Shown: positions 31,312 through 40,048, counted from the stretch's first letter. The stretch is 64,000 nucleotides of DNA from Clostridia bacterium (GCA_017626305.1 JAGAIW010000138.1:124001-188000), one strand, 5' to 3'. The notes: generated from the sequence alone by a model not told the origin. Numbers and translations are program-made.

Positions 31312-31815
31312 TTAGTTGCTTTCTTTTGCCTTTGCAATGCTGTCCAAAACGTAAACGAATTTGGAAATAGACGATTGCAAGCAGCCCAACATCTTCGCGA
31401 TAAGAACTTCTCTGGAAGGAATTGCGGAAAGTTCTTTCACGCCGTTCTTGTCCATATACTTCTTTTCCACGTACGCGCACTTGGGAATGATTTTTTCCAC
31501 AAGCGCAGGGTTTGCCTTGGTTTCCTTTGCAAATACCGCCGCACCCGACGTTTCGTCTGCACAGAACACCGTTGCCGTCGTACCGTTCAAATCGTTATCG
31601 AAATCGGTAATACCCAGTTCGTTGAACGCCTTTCTAACCAACGTGTTTTTGTACACCTTGTATTCGCAGTTTGCTGCGCGGAATTTGTTTCTAAGATCGG
31701 TTACTTCCAAAACGGTAAGCTTGTTGTAATCCGCAAAAACAACGGCTTTGCTTGCTTCGATTTTCGCCTTGATCTCTTCTACTACTTGTTTCTTTGCTTC
31801 TATATTTGCCGACAT
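31312..31815 (-). CDS. rplJ: 50S ribosomal protein L10
   Basis: L10 anchors L7/L12 to the ribosome and represses its own mRNA with L12. The 167-residue protein has the usual N-terminal rRNA-binding half (VVFADYNKLTVLEVTDLR, NTLVRKAF) and a C-terminal helix for L12 dimers. A GGAGG site precedes it, after an L10 leader and attenuator. Confidence 0.97.
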   Translation of the reverse strand: MSANIEAKKQVVEEIKAKIEASKAVVFADYNKLTVLEVTDLRNKFRAANCEYKVYKNTLVRKAFNELGITDFDNDLNGTTATVFCADETSGAAVFAKETKANPALVEKIIPKCAYVEKKYMDKNGVKELSAIPSREVLIAKMLGCLQSSISKFVYVLDSIAKAKESN

Positions 31816-31824
31816 AAATTACCT

Positions 31825-31971
31825 CCTTTAAGCGTTGCCGCCTGTCGATAAAAAAACACCTTACGCCGCACGGCATAAGGATACCCAAAAAAACTTAGTA
31901 TTCTTCTACCTAAACGAGCGGTTACCCATCAAACCTTTCGGTGCTCGTTGTCTACGGCGATTTATTTTTGC
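31825..31971 (-). ncRNA. L10 leader RNA
   Basis: The rplJ untranslated leader carries the hallmarks of the L10 leader as I recall them (GCCGTAGACAACGAGC at its start, TAGGTAGAAG further on). AACGAGC can pair with GCTCGTT to close a hairpin. It is followed by an intrinsic terminator. L10-L12 binding should promote attenuation. An Infernal search would confirm the family. Confidence 0.8.
31859..31880 (-). terminator. Attenuator terminator in the L10 leader
   Basis: CCTTATGCCG pairs with CGGCGTAAGG, followed by TGTTTTTTT on the minus strand, upstream of rplJ. Its position before the gene marks it as a regulated terminator. Confidence 0.88.
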
Positions 31972-31977
31972 TTACTT

Positions 31978-32006
31978 ATTATATCATCTCCGTCAAAGAC
32001 AGTCAA
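31978..32006 (-). promoter_or_regulatory. Sigma-A promoter of rplJ-rplL
   Basis: TTGACT, a 17-bp spacer and TATAAT. The -35 lies inside an inverted repeat (31991-32028; CGTCAAAG/CTTTGACG) that also holds the palindrome ACAGT-CA-ACTGT. The inverted repeat may be the rplA-side terminator remnant or an operator. Confidence 0.88.
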
Positions 32007-32046
32007 CTGTTTTTGACCGCCTTTGACGAAAATAATTTGAAAATTT

Positions 32047-32733
32047 TTACGCTTTCGCTACGACCTTTACGCCAGGGCCCATCGTGGATGCAAGCACAAC
32101 GCTCTTCACGTATTGACCTTTCGCCGCTGCGGGTTTCGCTTTGATAATAGCGTCCATAAGCGCGGTATAGTTTTCTACCAACTTTTCTGCACCAAAGCTC
32201 TTCTTGCCGATAGGGCAATGAATGATAGCCGTTTTGTCCAAACGGTATTCTACTTTACCTGCTTTTACTTCCTTGATTGCCTTTTCAACGTCCATGGTAA
32301 CCGTACCAGACTTAGGGTTAGGCATCAAGCCCTTAGGACCGAGCACACGACCGATACGACCTACCATACCCATCATGTCGGGGGTGGTGATCATAACGTC
32401 GAAGTCGAACCAGTTTTCGTTTTGGATTTTCGCAATCAATTCTTCCGCACCAACGAAGTCCGCGCCAGCAGCAGCCGCTGCGTCTGCTTTCGCACCTTTG
32501 GCAATAACCAAAACTCTCTTGGTTTTACCCGTACCGTTGGGAAGAACAAGTACGCCACGAACCTGTTGGTCCGCTTGACGGGGATCAACGCCCAAACGAA
32601 CGTGCATTTCTACCGTTTCGTCGAACTTTGCCTTCGCCGTTTCCAACAAAATGGAAACTGCTTCCGCCGCTTCGTACTGCTTGCCTAAATCGTATGCTTT
32701 TACGCTGTCTTGATATTTTTTACCGTGTTTCAT
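32047..32733 (-). CDS. rplA: 50S ribosomal protein L1
   Basis: L1 forms the mobile stalk near the E site. The 228-residue protein shows [29 protein letters not shown] and the signature [25 protein letters not shown]. It follows rplK by 55 bp. No clear terminator separates it from the rplJ promoter apart from the inverted repeat noted there. Confidence 0.97.
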   Translation of the reverse strand: MKHGKKYQDSVKAYDLGKQYEAAEAVSILLETAKAKFDETVEMHVRLGVDPRQADQQVRGVLVLPNGTGKTKRVLVIAKGAKADAAAAAGADFVGAEELIAKIQNENWFDFDVMITTPDMMGMVGRIGRVLGPKGLMPNPKSGTVTMDVEKAIKEVKAGKVEYRLDKTAIIHCPIGKKSFGAEKLVENYTALMDAIIKAKPAAAKGQYVKSVVLASTMGPGVKVVAKA

Positions 32734-32788
32734 TTTTTAATCCTCCTTGCGGTCATAACGAGATTTCTCTCTGCCGCTTCTCCTTGAA

Positions 32789-33214
32789 TCAGTCCTCGAC
32801 GGTAACGCCCATGCTGCGAGCGGTACCTGCGATCATGCTCATTGCGCTTTCCAACGTGGTGCAGTTGAGATCGGGCATTTTCGTCTTTGCGATTTCTTCT
32901 ACTTGCGCCTTCGTCAGCTTACCAACCTTTACGCTGTTGGGTTTCGCGCTTGCCGTTTCCAAACCAAGAGCTTTCTTGATAAGCACGGGAGCGGGGGGCG
33001 TCTTCAAAATGAACGTGAACGAACGATCTTGATAGATGGTTACGACCACGGGAATAATGAGACCGGGTTTGTCTGCCGTTTTTGCATTGAATTCCTTCGT
33101 GAATCCGGGAAGGTTGATACCGAACGGGCCCAACGTAGAACCTACGGGGGGAGCCGGGGTCGCCTTACCGGCGGGAAGTTGCAATTTTACGACTGCTGTG
33201 ATTTTCTTAGCCAT
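32789..33214 (-). CDS. rplK: 50S ribosomal protein L11
   Basis: L11 binds the GTPase-associated centre of 23S rRNA. The 141-residue product has the usual length and motifs ([45 protein letters not shown]). It lies 87 bp after nusG and directly before rplA, the conserved order. Confidence 0.97.
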   Translation of the reverse strand: MAKKITAVVKLQLPAGKATPAPPVGSTLGPFGINLPGFTKEFNAKTADKPGLIIPVVVTIYQDRSFTFILKTPPAPVLIKKALGLETASAKPNSVKVGKLTKAQVEEIAKTKMPDLNCTTLESAMSMIAGTARSMGVTVED

Positions 33215-33301
33215 AAATATTTTCTCCTATTGTGGTTTTGACAAAGTACCCTGAATATATTTGATACTTCTCCCACTTTTTGCCTTGATTAAGGGCGGAC
33301 G

Positions 33302-33862
33302 TTATTCTTCGTCCGTCGGTTCGGGAATGGTCGCGTCTACTTTCTTGATTTGCAAGTATTCCACTTCCACGTCCGTACTTCTACCGAACATAGTCGTCGT
33401 GATTTTCGCCTTTTGCGCCGTAGCGTTGACTTCTTTAATCGTACCGAAGAACCCTTTCAAAGGACCTTCTTCCACCGATACGGTATCGCCTACGGAGAAT
33501 TCCCCTTCGGGAATTACGGGCGTTTCTAAGCGCATTTTGACAATCTCTTCTTCCTTCATGGGGATAGGTCTGCCTTGCGGGCCGCAAAAGCCCGTTACGC
33601 CACGCGTACTCGTAACGTAATACCAAATTTGGTTGGTATAAATCATCTTAATGAAAACGTAGCAGGGCAAGAGCTTTCTTTCCACTACCTTGCGCTTGCC
33701 GTTCTTTTCTTCAATGACCTGTTCCATGGGGATTTTCAGATCGACGATATAGTCGCCAAGATTGTTGTTTTCAATGAGTTTTTCCAAGCTGTCTTTTACC
33801 ATTGCTTCATAGCCCGAATAGGTATGAAGAATGTACCACTTGGGTTGTTCGTTCGTCGGCAT
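33302..33862 (-). CDS. nusG: Transcription termination/antitermination factor NusG
   Basis: NusG binds RNA polymerase and modulates pausing. The 186-residue protein has the NGN domain (KWYILHTYSGYEAMVKDSLE, LLPCYVFIKM) and a C-terminal KOW domain (FSVGDTVSVEEGPLKGFFGT). It sits between secE and rplK as usual and has an AAGGAG site. Confidence 0.97.
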   Translation of the reverse strand: MPTNEQPKWYILHTYSGYEAMVKDSLEKLIENNNLGDYIVDLKIPMEQVIEEKNGKRKVVERKLLPCYVFIKMIYTNQIWYYVTSTRGVTGFCGPQGRPIPMKEEEIVKMRLETPVIPEGEFSVGDTVSVEEGPLKGFFGTIKEVNATAQKAKITTTMFGRSTDVEVEYLQIKKVDATIPEPTDEE

Positions 33863-33877
33863 AATTTTCTCCTTCGA

Positions 33878-34099
33878 TTACGAGATCAGCCCAAGCAGCC
33901 AGCCGAGCAGAGCGTCAATGCCCGTTACTACCGCCAAAAACGCAGCGACGATTACAAGAACGACGCCCGTCGTTTTTAAAACGGTGGTAAACGTAGGCCA
34001 AGTAACCCTTTTCAGTTCGGAAAAGGTTTCTTTAATCTTAGCGCCTACGCGGCGAAACCAGTTGGGTTTCTTATTTTTCGTTTTAGTTGCGTTTGCCAT
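33878..34099 (-). CDS. secE: Preprotein translocase subunit SecE
   Basis: SecE stabilises the SecY channel. The 73-residue protein has a basic amphipathic region (FSELKRVTWPTFTTVLKTT, the conserved SecE signature) followed by a single membrane span. The start was taken after GGAG. It lies between rpmG and nusG. Confidence 0.95.
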   Translation of the reverse strand: MANATKTKNKKPNWFRRVGAKIKETFSELKRVTWPTFTTVLKTTGVVLVIVAAFLAVVTGIDALLGWLLGLIS

Positions 34100-34144
34100 C
34101 GCTTTTCTCCACACGCACGTACGTATACGCACGCTTTAATAGAA

Positions 34145-34309
34145 TTATTTGGACTCTTTGTGTTCCGTGTGCTTTTTGCAGAACGGGCAGTACTTAGAAA
34201 GAACTAATCTATCCGGATCGTTCTTCTTGTTCTTCAACGAGTCGTAGTTTCTACGTTTACATTCGGTGCATTCAAAAGTAATTTTGGCTCTTGCCGTTTT
34301 GGTTGCCAT
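34145..34309 (-). CDS. rpmG: 50S ribosomal protein L33, zinc-binding (C+) type
   Basis: This 54-residue protein has two Cys pairs (CTEC and CPFC) for zinc binding, making it the C+ form of L33. Many Firmicutes keep a C- copy for zinc shortage; none is visible here. It starts after GGAG and heads the rpmG-secE-nusG-rplK-rplA run. Confidence 0.95.
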   Translation of the reverse strand: MATKTARAKITFECTECKRRNYDSLKNKKNDPDRLVLSKYCPFCKKHTEHKESK

Positions 34310-34327
34310 AGTGAAAACTCCATACAA

Positions 34328-34353
34328 AAAAATTACACCCTTTCTCGGTGCGT
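34328..34353 (-). promoter_or_regulatory. Attenuator-like hairpin in the rpmG leader
   Basis: Between the promoter and rpmG a stem (CACC pairing with GGTG, extended by A/T pairs) is followed by a run of seven T on the minus strand. It could act as a leader terminator for the whole r-protein run. The stem is short and the call tentative. Confidence 0.4.
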
Positions 34354-34359
34354 GAAATT

Positions 34360-34388
34360 AGTTTACCATACTTTGAATGGCTTGTCAA
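34360..34388 (-). promoter_or_regulatory. Sigma-A promoter of the rpmG-secE-nusG operon
   Basis: Perfect TTGACA, a 17-bp spacer and TAAACT with an upstream TGG (extended -10). Confidence 0.88.
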
Positions 34389-34504
34389 TCTTTTTTGAAA
34401 GCTTTTTGCAATTTTTTTTGGATTTTTTTATTTTTATTTTTATCACGTCCAAAAGACGCAATTCTCGCGCGCGCCGTACGTATTATATAATAAGGAAGGA
34501 ATAA

Positions 34505-34705
34505 AATCATTATCCGCATACTTTCTTCCATGGGATTCTTCGCCGCGCTCAGAATGACGGGTTACCCCTAACGTCATGTTGAACGTAGTGAAACATCCCT
34601 TTATACGTAGTCCGCATACTTTCTTCCATGGGATTCTTCGCTACGCTCAGAATGACGTTTGAGAGAGTGTGTTGTGATTCTTCGCTACGCTTAGAATGAC
34701 GGATA
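34505..34705. repeat. Dispersed intergenic repeat cluster, locus 5
   Basis: Three GGGATTCTTCGC...AGAATGACG-type copies and one inverted CGTCATGTTGAAC...CATCCC copy lie upstream of rpmG. They form part of a 746-bp gene-free stretch whose remainder is the hairpin at 34.77 kb and the palindromic element at 34.83 kb. Confidence 0.85.
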
Positions 34706-34768
34706 AAAAGTAACGCCGTCCTGCAAATCCGTAATAGTCATAGGGATTTTCATGCAGCATAAAAGTGC

Positions 34769-34806
34769 AGCCCACTATACTTCGCCAAAGCGAAATGTAG
34801 TGGGCT
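34769..34806 (+). terminator. Terminator-like hairpin at the edge of the palindromic element
   Basis: AGCCCACTA pairs with TAGTGGGCT and TTCG with CGAA inside, followed by TTTTT on the plus strand. No plus-strand gene ends here, so it may belong to a small RNA or to the adjacent mobile repeat. Confidence 0.6.
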
Positions 34807-34832
34807 TTTTAATCACAAATATTAAGTAAAAT

Positions 34833-35010
34833 AAGTGATATTTTAGCCTTATAGCGAAAAGTGATATGCAAGTACCTTGCGTTATATTTCGACTTATGGT
34901 CAAAGTGATATTATATTTGCCACAACTTTCACGCAAGTGAAAATATCACTTTGCGTTAGCAAAATATCACGCCGATAGGCATATCACTTGCCGTTAGGCA
35001 AATATAGTTG
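34833..35010 (-). repeat. Palindrome-rich GTGATAT element, copy A
   Basis: This ~178-bp stretch is built from short hairpins flanked by AAGTGATAT/ATATCACTT words (for example TTGCCTAACGGCAA and GCCTATCGGC). Read on the minus strand it aligns along its length with the plus-strand stretch at 47.09-47.27 kb, including identical runs such as GGCAAATATAATATCACTTT. It lies directly after an aminotransferase gene. It looks like a non-autonomous repeat or structured RNA. No ORF in it is credible. Confidence 0.75.
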
Positions 35011-35055
35011 TAGCGCAGCAAATTCTCGCTACGCCACTAACGCAGGGCGGTCGTT

Positions 35056-36249
35056 TTATATCAAGCCATACTCTTTGGCTAATTTTTCAAATAACGGTAA
35101 GGCGTTTTGGATACGCTCCGTTTCCACGCAATACGCGATACGCACCCACCCTTCGCAGCCAAAGTCGTCCCCAGCCACCATCAGCAGCTCGTATTTCCGC
35201 GCTTTGGCGCAAAACGCCTTGGCGTCCTTTTCCGCCGCTTTCATGAACAAATAAAACGCGCCGTCGGGATAAATACAGGTAAAGCCGTACGCCGTCAATG
35301 CGTTATACAGCAAATCACGATTGCGTTTATACACGCTTATATCCGACGTCATGCCGTCGCAAACCGCCGCCACCCGTTGGAACAGCGCAGGCGCGCACAC
35401 GAACCCCAGCGCCCTGCCCGCGCCGCAAACCGCCGCATATACGCGGTCGCGTTCTTGCGCCTTAGGGCTCACCGCGATATACCCGATTCTCTCCCCCGGC
35501 AAGGACAGCGATTTGGAGTACGAATAGCAAACGATCGTATCGTCGTAATACGCCATAGGCGAAGGCACTTGCGTATTTTCGTCGTAGACAAGTTCTCTAT
35601 ACGGCTCGTCGGAAATCAAATAAATAGGCTTGCCGTATTCCGCGCTCTTTTTACGCAACAGCGCCGCAAGCGCTTGCAGCGTTTTTTCGCCGTATACGAC
35701 GCCCGAAGGGTTATTCGGGGAATTGATTAAAACGCCTTTGGTTTGGGGCGTAATTGCGCGTTCTAACGCGCTAAAATCGGGGAGCATGGTCTTTGCGTCC
35801 GACGGTGCGACGACGAACTTTGCGCCGCTGTTTTCCACGAACACTTTATATTCGGCAAAGTACGGGGCAAAGGTGATAAACTCGTCGCCTTGGTTTTGCA
35901 AGGCGTGAAAGGTAATCGTCAAAGACGCCGCCGCGCCGCAGGTCATATACAAATCGTCGCCCGAAAGCTGAACGCCGAAACGGCGGGTATAGTTTGCCGC
36001 AATCGTATCGCGCACCCCTTTATCCCCTTGCGCGGAAGTATAGCCGTGCAAGGCGACGGACGGGGTATGATTGACCGCGTCGACAATCGCTTGATTGACC
36101 GCTTTCGGCGCGGGTACGGACGGATTGCCGATAGAAAAATCGAACACGTGTTCCGCTCCGATTTCTTTCGAGCGCGCTTTGGCGTATTCAAAAATTTCGC
36201 GTATGGACGAGCGTTTGCTGCCCAAACCGTACATATTTTCATTGACCAT
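35056..36249 (-). CDS. Pyridoxal-phosphate aminotransferase, class I/II (aspartate aminotransferase-like)
   Basis: This 397-residue fold-type I enzyme has the substrate-proximal SIGNPSVPAP, the cofactor-ring Asn/Pro motif NSPNNPSGVVYGE, the Asp in LISDEPYREL and the Schiff-base Lys in YSYSKSLSLPGERIGYI. Such enzymes transaminate aspartate or aromatic/branched amino acids; the substrate is not clear. The frame extends 35 codons upstream, but AAGGAG marks the start. A terminator separates it from the upstream ferredoxin gene. Confidence 0.9.
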   Translation of the reverse strand: MVNENMYGLGSKRSSIREIFEYAKARSKEIGAEHVFDFSIGNPSVPAPKAVNQAIVDAVNHTPSVALHGYTSAQGDKGVRDTIAANYTRRFGVQLSGDDLYMTCGAAASLTITFHALQNQGDEFITFAPYFAEYKVFVENSGAKFVVAPSDAKTMLPDFSALERAITPQTKGVLINSPNNPSGVVYGEKTLQALAALLRKKSAEYGKPIYLISDEPYRELVYDENTQVPSPMAYYDDTIVCYSYSKSLSLPGERIGYIAVSPKAQERDRVYAAVCGAGRALGFVCAPALFQRVAAVCDGMTSDISVYKRNRDLLYNALTAYGFTCIYPDGAFYLFMKAAEKDAKAFCAKARKYELLMVAGDDFGCEGWVRIAYCVETERIQNALPLFEKLAKEYGLI

Positions 36250-36282
36250 AATGATATGCTCCTTATCCAAAAATAAGAAAAA

Positions 36283-36305
36283 CGCCGACTGTCGATAAGT
36301 CGGCG
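36283..36305 (-). terminator. Terminator of the ferredoxin gene
   Basis: CGCCGACT pairs with AGTCGGCG, followed by TTTTTCTTATTTTT on the minus strand. Confidence 0.85.
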
Positions 36306-36323
36306 TCATTCTTCGTTCGTTGC

Positions 36324-36494
36324 TTATTCCGCTTTGATAGCGCCAACGGGGCAAGCGTCTTCACACGCGCCGCAATCAACACATTCGTCGTTGATTACGT
36401 AAATACCGTTATCTCCCAAAGAGATTGCTCCTACGGGGCAGGTATCCGCGCAAGCGCCGCAAGCCAAACATTCGTCCGTAATTACGTGTGCCAT
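36324..36494 (-). CDS. 2[4Fe-4S] ferredoxin
   Basis: This 56-residue protein is a clostridial-type ferredoxin with two complete CxxCxxCxxxCP motifs ([12 protein letters not shown] and [12 protein letters not shown]). It carries low-potential electrons for oxidoreductases in the anaerobic cytoplasm. A GGAGG site precedes the ATG. It is a single-gene unit with its own promoter and terminator, next to a cysteine desulfurase that may supply sulfur for clusters. Confidence 0.95.
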   Translation of the reverse strand: MAHVITDECLACGACADTCPVGAISLGDNGIYVINDECVDCGACEDACPVGAIKAE

Positions 36495-36527
36495 TTTGTT
36501 TACCTCCGAATTTTGTTCTATACCGTT

Positions 36528-36556
36528 ATTATATCACAAATTTTTCTATTCGTAAA
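36528..36556 (-). promoter_or_regulatory. Sigma-A promoter of the ferredoxin gene
   Basis: TTTACG, a 17-bp spacer and TATAAT. Confidence 0.75.
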
Positions 36557-36597
36557 GAGTTTAAGGGTATAATATACAAGGTTTTTTACGGAAAATT

Positions 36598-37734
36598 TTA
36601 ACGCAAGCGCCGAGCCGTTTCCACCGCAAACCTTGCCCCTTGCACGATTTCTTCCGTCGTGTTGTTTTTTCCAAAGCTAAACCGTACGCTTTCCTTCGCC
36701 TGCCGCTCGTCAAGCCCCATTGCCGTCAACACGTGACTGGGCTTTACCGACGCGCTGGCGCAAGCCGAGCCTGCCGCAAGACATACCCCCTGTAAGTCCA
36801 TTGCGTACAAAAACGCCGTGTTTTCCACACCGTCAAACCGAAGGTTGAGCACGGACGGCAAAGCGTTTTGTCTATCCCCGTTCACCGTTACGCCGCTAAG
36901 CGGCGCAAGCTCCTGCATAAACCTTTGAACAAGCACGCGGATTTTTTCGTTGTTTTGCTCCATATTTTGCACGGCTTTTTCATACGCCGCCGCAATCCCT
37001 ACGATTGCAGGGACGTTGACCGTACCACCGCGCATACCGCGTTCCTGCTCGCCGCCGCCGACAAATTTTTGCACCTTCACGCCGCCGCGGATATACAGCA
37101 CGCCCACTCCCTTCGGCCCGTAAAATTTATGTCCCGAAAAGGATAACATATCCACGCCCAGCTCGCGCACGTCCAAACGCATATACGGCGCGGCTTGCAC
37201 CGCGTCGGTGAAAAACAACGCGCCCCGTTCATGCGCCAAAGCGCACGCTCTTTGAACGGGCTGTATCGCCCCTGTTTCGTTGTTGGCGTACATCAACGCC
37301 ACCAAAGCGGTGTTCCTATCGATTGCGTTTTGCAAAGCGTCTTCTTCCACGACGCCTTGTTCATTTACGGGTAAATACACAACTTCAAAGCCGTCGCGTT
37401 CTAAGCGTTCCGCCGCCGAAAGCACGGCGTGGTGTTCGATAGCGGAAAGGACTACGCGCGTTTTTCCTTCCGCTTTTTTCGCGTACGCGCCGCCAAAGAG
37501 CGCCCAGTTATCCGCTTCCGTACCCCCCGAAGTGAAATAAATTTCGTTGTTCTTTGCATGGATAAGCGCAGCAATTTTGTCGCGCGCGGAATCCACCGCC
37601 GCCATGGCTTTTCTGCCAAGAGCGTGGGGAGAATCGGCGTTGCCGTATACGTCGCAAAAATACGGCGTCATTTTTTCAAATACTTCTCTATCCAGCGGCG
37701 TCGTTGCCGCATGGTCAAAATAAATGCGTTCCAT
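36598..37734 (-). CDS. Cysteine desulfurase (NifS/IscS family)
   Basis: This 378-residue PLP enzyme shows IYFDHAATTPLD at the N-terminus, the PLP Lys in LSFSGHKFYGPKGVG, and the catalytic persulfide Cys in AAGSACASAS (about residue 322). It takes sulfur from cysteine for Fe-S clusters or tRNA thiolation. No iscU-like gene or mnmA is adjacent; the downstream neighbour is the ferredoxin. The ATG lies only 8 nt after the -10 box and lacks a usable ribosome binding site, so the transcript is probably leaderless. Confidence 0.93.
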   Translation of the reverse strand: MERIYFDHAATTPLDREVFEKMTPYFCDVYGNADSPHALGRKAMAAVDSARDKIAALIHAKNNEIYFTSGGTEADNWALFGGAYAKKAEGKTRVVLSAIEHHAVLSAAERLERDGFEVVYLPVNEQGVVEEDALQNAIDRNTALVALMYANNETGAIQPVQRACALAHERGALFFTDAVQAAPYMRLDVRELGVDMLSFSGHKFYGPKGVGVLYIRGGVKVQKFVGGGEQERGMRGGTVNVPAIVGIAAAYEKAVQNMEQNNEKIRVLVQRFMQELAPLSGVTVNGDRQNALPSVLNLRFDGVENTAFLYAMDLQGVCLAAGSACASASVKPSHVLTAMGLDERQAKESVRFSFGKNNTTEEIVQGARFAVETARRLR

Positions 37735-37742
37735 ATATTCCC

Positions 37743-37771
37743 ATTATACCCCTTTTATACGGGTTTGTCAA
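37743..37771 (-). promoter_or_regulatory. Consensus sigma-A promoter of the cysteine desulfurase gene
   Basis: Perfect TTGACA, a 17-bp spacer and perfect TATAAT. Eight nucleotides separate it from the start codon, so little or no untranslated leader is expected. Confidence 0.9.
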
Positions 37772-37865
37772 TTAAAACGTTCTCAAAAGGTCGGCTTGTT
37801 TACAGGCTTTCGACAAGCTTTTGGAAAAATATTTTCATTTTTTGCGATTTTTTTTCAAAAACCCC

Positions 37866-37894
37866 TTGAAAAATGGGAAAAAATGTATTATAAT
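37866..37894 (+). promoter_or_regulatory. Sigma-A promoter of the EF-G-like gene
   Basis: TTGAAA, a 17-bp spacer and TATAAT, about 50 nt before the start codon. Confidence 0.85.
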
Positions 37895-37949
37895 AATCAA
37901 AACGTTTAGACGAAAGGCGTTTTGAGAGTTTATTTTTAGGGGGTTCAAT

Positions 37950-40010
37950 ATGAACGTACAAGGAGAGAACATTCGTAACATTGCCGTTGTGGGACACAGC
38001 GGCGAAGGCAAAACCACGCTGTGTGAAGCTATGCTTTTCAACGGCGGCGCAATCGACCGTATGGGTAAAGTTGTAGACGGCACTACCGTTTCCGATTTCG
38101 ACGATTTGGAAAAAGCAAAGAAAATGTCCGTCTATACTTCCGTTTCCAACTTAGAATGGAAAGGCGTAAAGGTCAACCTGCTCGATTTGCCCGGATATTA
38201 TGATTTCGAAGGCGAACGCAACGAAGGCTTGCGCGCAGCCGGCGGCGCTTGCTTGGTTATCGGCGCAAACGGCGTGATTCCTATCGGCGCAGAGTCTATC
38301 GTCGATTATTGCTTAAAGCTTGGTAAACCGCTGATTATTTTCATCAACGGTATGGATAAAGAAAACGCCGATTATCTCGGCACGGTACAGGCCTTGAAAG
38401 CCAAATACGCAGGTAAGCTTGCGCCCATTCAAATTCCTATTATGGAAAACGGAAAAATGCAGGGCTGTATCAACGCTTTGCAAGAACGCGCGTATTTGTT
38501 TAAGGAAGGCGGACCGCAGGAAATTCCCATTCCCGAAAACATGAAAGGCCAAGTGGAAGAAATGCAAGCAAGTCTTATGGAAACGGCTGCCGAAAACGAC
38601 GAATTCCTGTTGGATAAATACTTTGAATCGGGCGAACTTACCCGCGAAGAAACCATTCGCGGTATCCGTATCGGTATCGCGTCGGTCAATACCATTCCCG
38701 TCATGGCGGGCTCGGCACTCCAAAACCGCGGCGTTATTAACCTGCTCAACGAAATCGTAACGTATATGCCGCAAGCGGACGAACGTAAGAACACGCTTGC
38801 CGAAGACCTGACCGACGGCAATAAAATCGTGCATATTCTCACCCAAGACGACGCGCCGTTTGCCGCCCAAGTATTCAAGACGGTTATCGACCCGTACTCC
38901 GGTAAGCTTTCCTATTTGAAGAGTTTCCGCGGCGTTTTGAAGAGCGGTTCTACCGTTTGGAACGCCAACACCGAATGTGAAGAACGTATCGGGCAGGTGT
39001 ACCTGCTCCGCGGTAAGAAAATGGAACCTGTGGACGCTTTGGCGGCAGGGGATATCGGCGCGGTAAATAAGCTGGGCAACACCAACACGGGCGATACCCT
39101 TTGCGACCCTTCGGCAAAGGTACGTTTCTCCCCTATCAACTTCCCCAAACCCACGTTGTTCATGTCGGTATCGTCCGAAAAGAAAGGCGAAGAAGATAAG
39201 GTATTTGCAGGCTTGAACAAGCTCAAAGAAGAAGATTATACCTTCACCGTCGAAAAGAACGTGGAAACGGGTGAAATTTTGCTCGGCGGACAGGGCGATA
39301 TTCAAATTGAACTTTTGGTGAAGAAAGTAAAAGCGCGCTACGGCGTGGATATGAAACTCGCCGAACCCAAGGTGGCGTATAGAGAAACCATTCGCGGCAC
39401 GGCGGAAGCCGAAGGCAAGCACAAGAAACAATCGGGCGGACACGGTCAGTACGGGCATTGTAAAATCCGTTTCTCCCCTTGCGAAGAAGATTTTGTCTTC
39501 GACGAAGAAGTCGTCGGCGGCGCAGTACCCAAAAACTACTTCCCCGCAGTTGAAAAAGGCTTGCGCGAATGTATGGAACACGGACCTTTGGCAGGATATC
39601 CCGTCGTGGGCGTGAAAGCCGTGCTTTACGACGGTAGCTATCACGACGTAGACTCTAACGAGCTTTCCTTCAAGATGGCGGCTGCTCTTGCGTATAAAGA
39701 AGGCTTGAAGAATGCAAAACCCGTCTTGCTTGAACCTATCCATACCTTGAAGATAGCCGTTCCTGGGGAATATTTAGGCGACGTTATGGGCGACGTAAAT
39801 AAACGCCGCGGTCGCATCATGGGTACGGACACCGAAGGCGAAACGTCTATCATTACGGCAGAAATCCCCCTTGCGGAAATCAAGACGTATACCATGGAAT
39901 TGCGTTCGCTCACACGCGGTAGCGGTAAATTTATTTCCGACTTCTTAATGTATGAAGAAGTTCCGTTTGCGCTTGTGGATAAGATTATCGCAGACTCCAA
40001 AAAAGAATAA
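37950..40010 (+). CDS. EF-G-like translational GTPase (FusA2-type paralogue)
   Basis: This 686-residue protein has all EF-G domains but a divergent G domain. The P-loop is GHSGEGKTT, switch II reads DLPGYYDF, with Tyr where canonical EF-G has the catalytic His of DTPGH, and the base-specificity motif is NGMD rather than NKMD. Domain IV and V signatures (GHGQYGHCKIRFSP, RRGRIMGTD) are intact. Such paralogues accompany true EF-G in many Firmicutes and Actinobacteria; their role is unsettled. It is expressed alone from its own promoter with a GGGGG site. Confidence 0.9.
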   Translation: MNVQGENIRNIAVVGHSGEGKTTLCEAMLFNGGAIDRMGKVVDGTTVSDFDDLEKAKKMSVYTSVSNLEWKGVKVNLLDLPGYYDFEGERNEGLRAAGGACLVIGANGVIPIGAESIVDYCLKLGKPLIIFINGMDKENADYLGTVQALKAKYAGKLAPIQIPIMENGKMQGCINALQERAYLFKEGGPQEIPIPENMKGQVEEMQASLMETAAENDEFLLDKYFESGELTREETIRGIRIGIASVNTIPVMAGSALQNRGVINLLNEIVTYMPQADERKNTLAEDLTDGNKIVHILTQDDAPFAAQVFKTVIDPYSGKLSYLKSFRGVLKSGSTVWNANTECEERIGQVYLLRGKKMEPVDALAAGDIGAVNKLGNTNTGDTLCDPSAKVRFSPINFPKPTLFMSVSSEKKGEEDKVFAGLNKLKEEDYTFTVEKNVETGEILLGGQGDIQIELLVKKVKARYGVDMKLAEPKVAYRETIRGTAEAEGKHKKQSGGHGQYGHCKIRFSPCEEDFVFDEEVVGGAVPKNYFPAVEKGLRECMEHGPLAGYPVVGVKAVLYDGSYHDVDSNELSFKMAAALAYKEGLKNAKPVLLEPIHTLKIAVPGEYLGDVMGDVNKRRGRIMGTDTEGETSIITAEIPLAEIKTYTMELRSLTRGSGKFISDFLMYEEVPFALVDKIIADSKKE

Positions 40011-40048
40011 TTACCCACGCGCGGCAAATCGCCACGCGTAGAGAAAAG

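Noticed and set aside
38313..39743. 476-codon open frame on the minus strand
   Set aside because: It lies entirely within the EF-G-like gene, is Phe/His-rich and resembles no protein family; a shadow frame.
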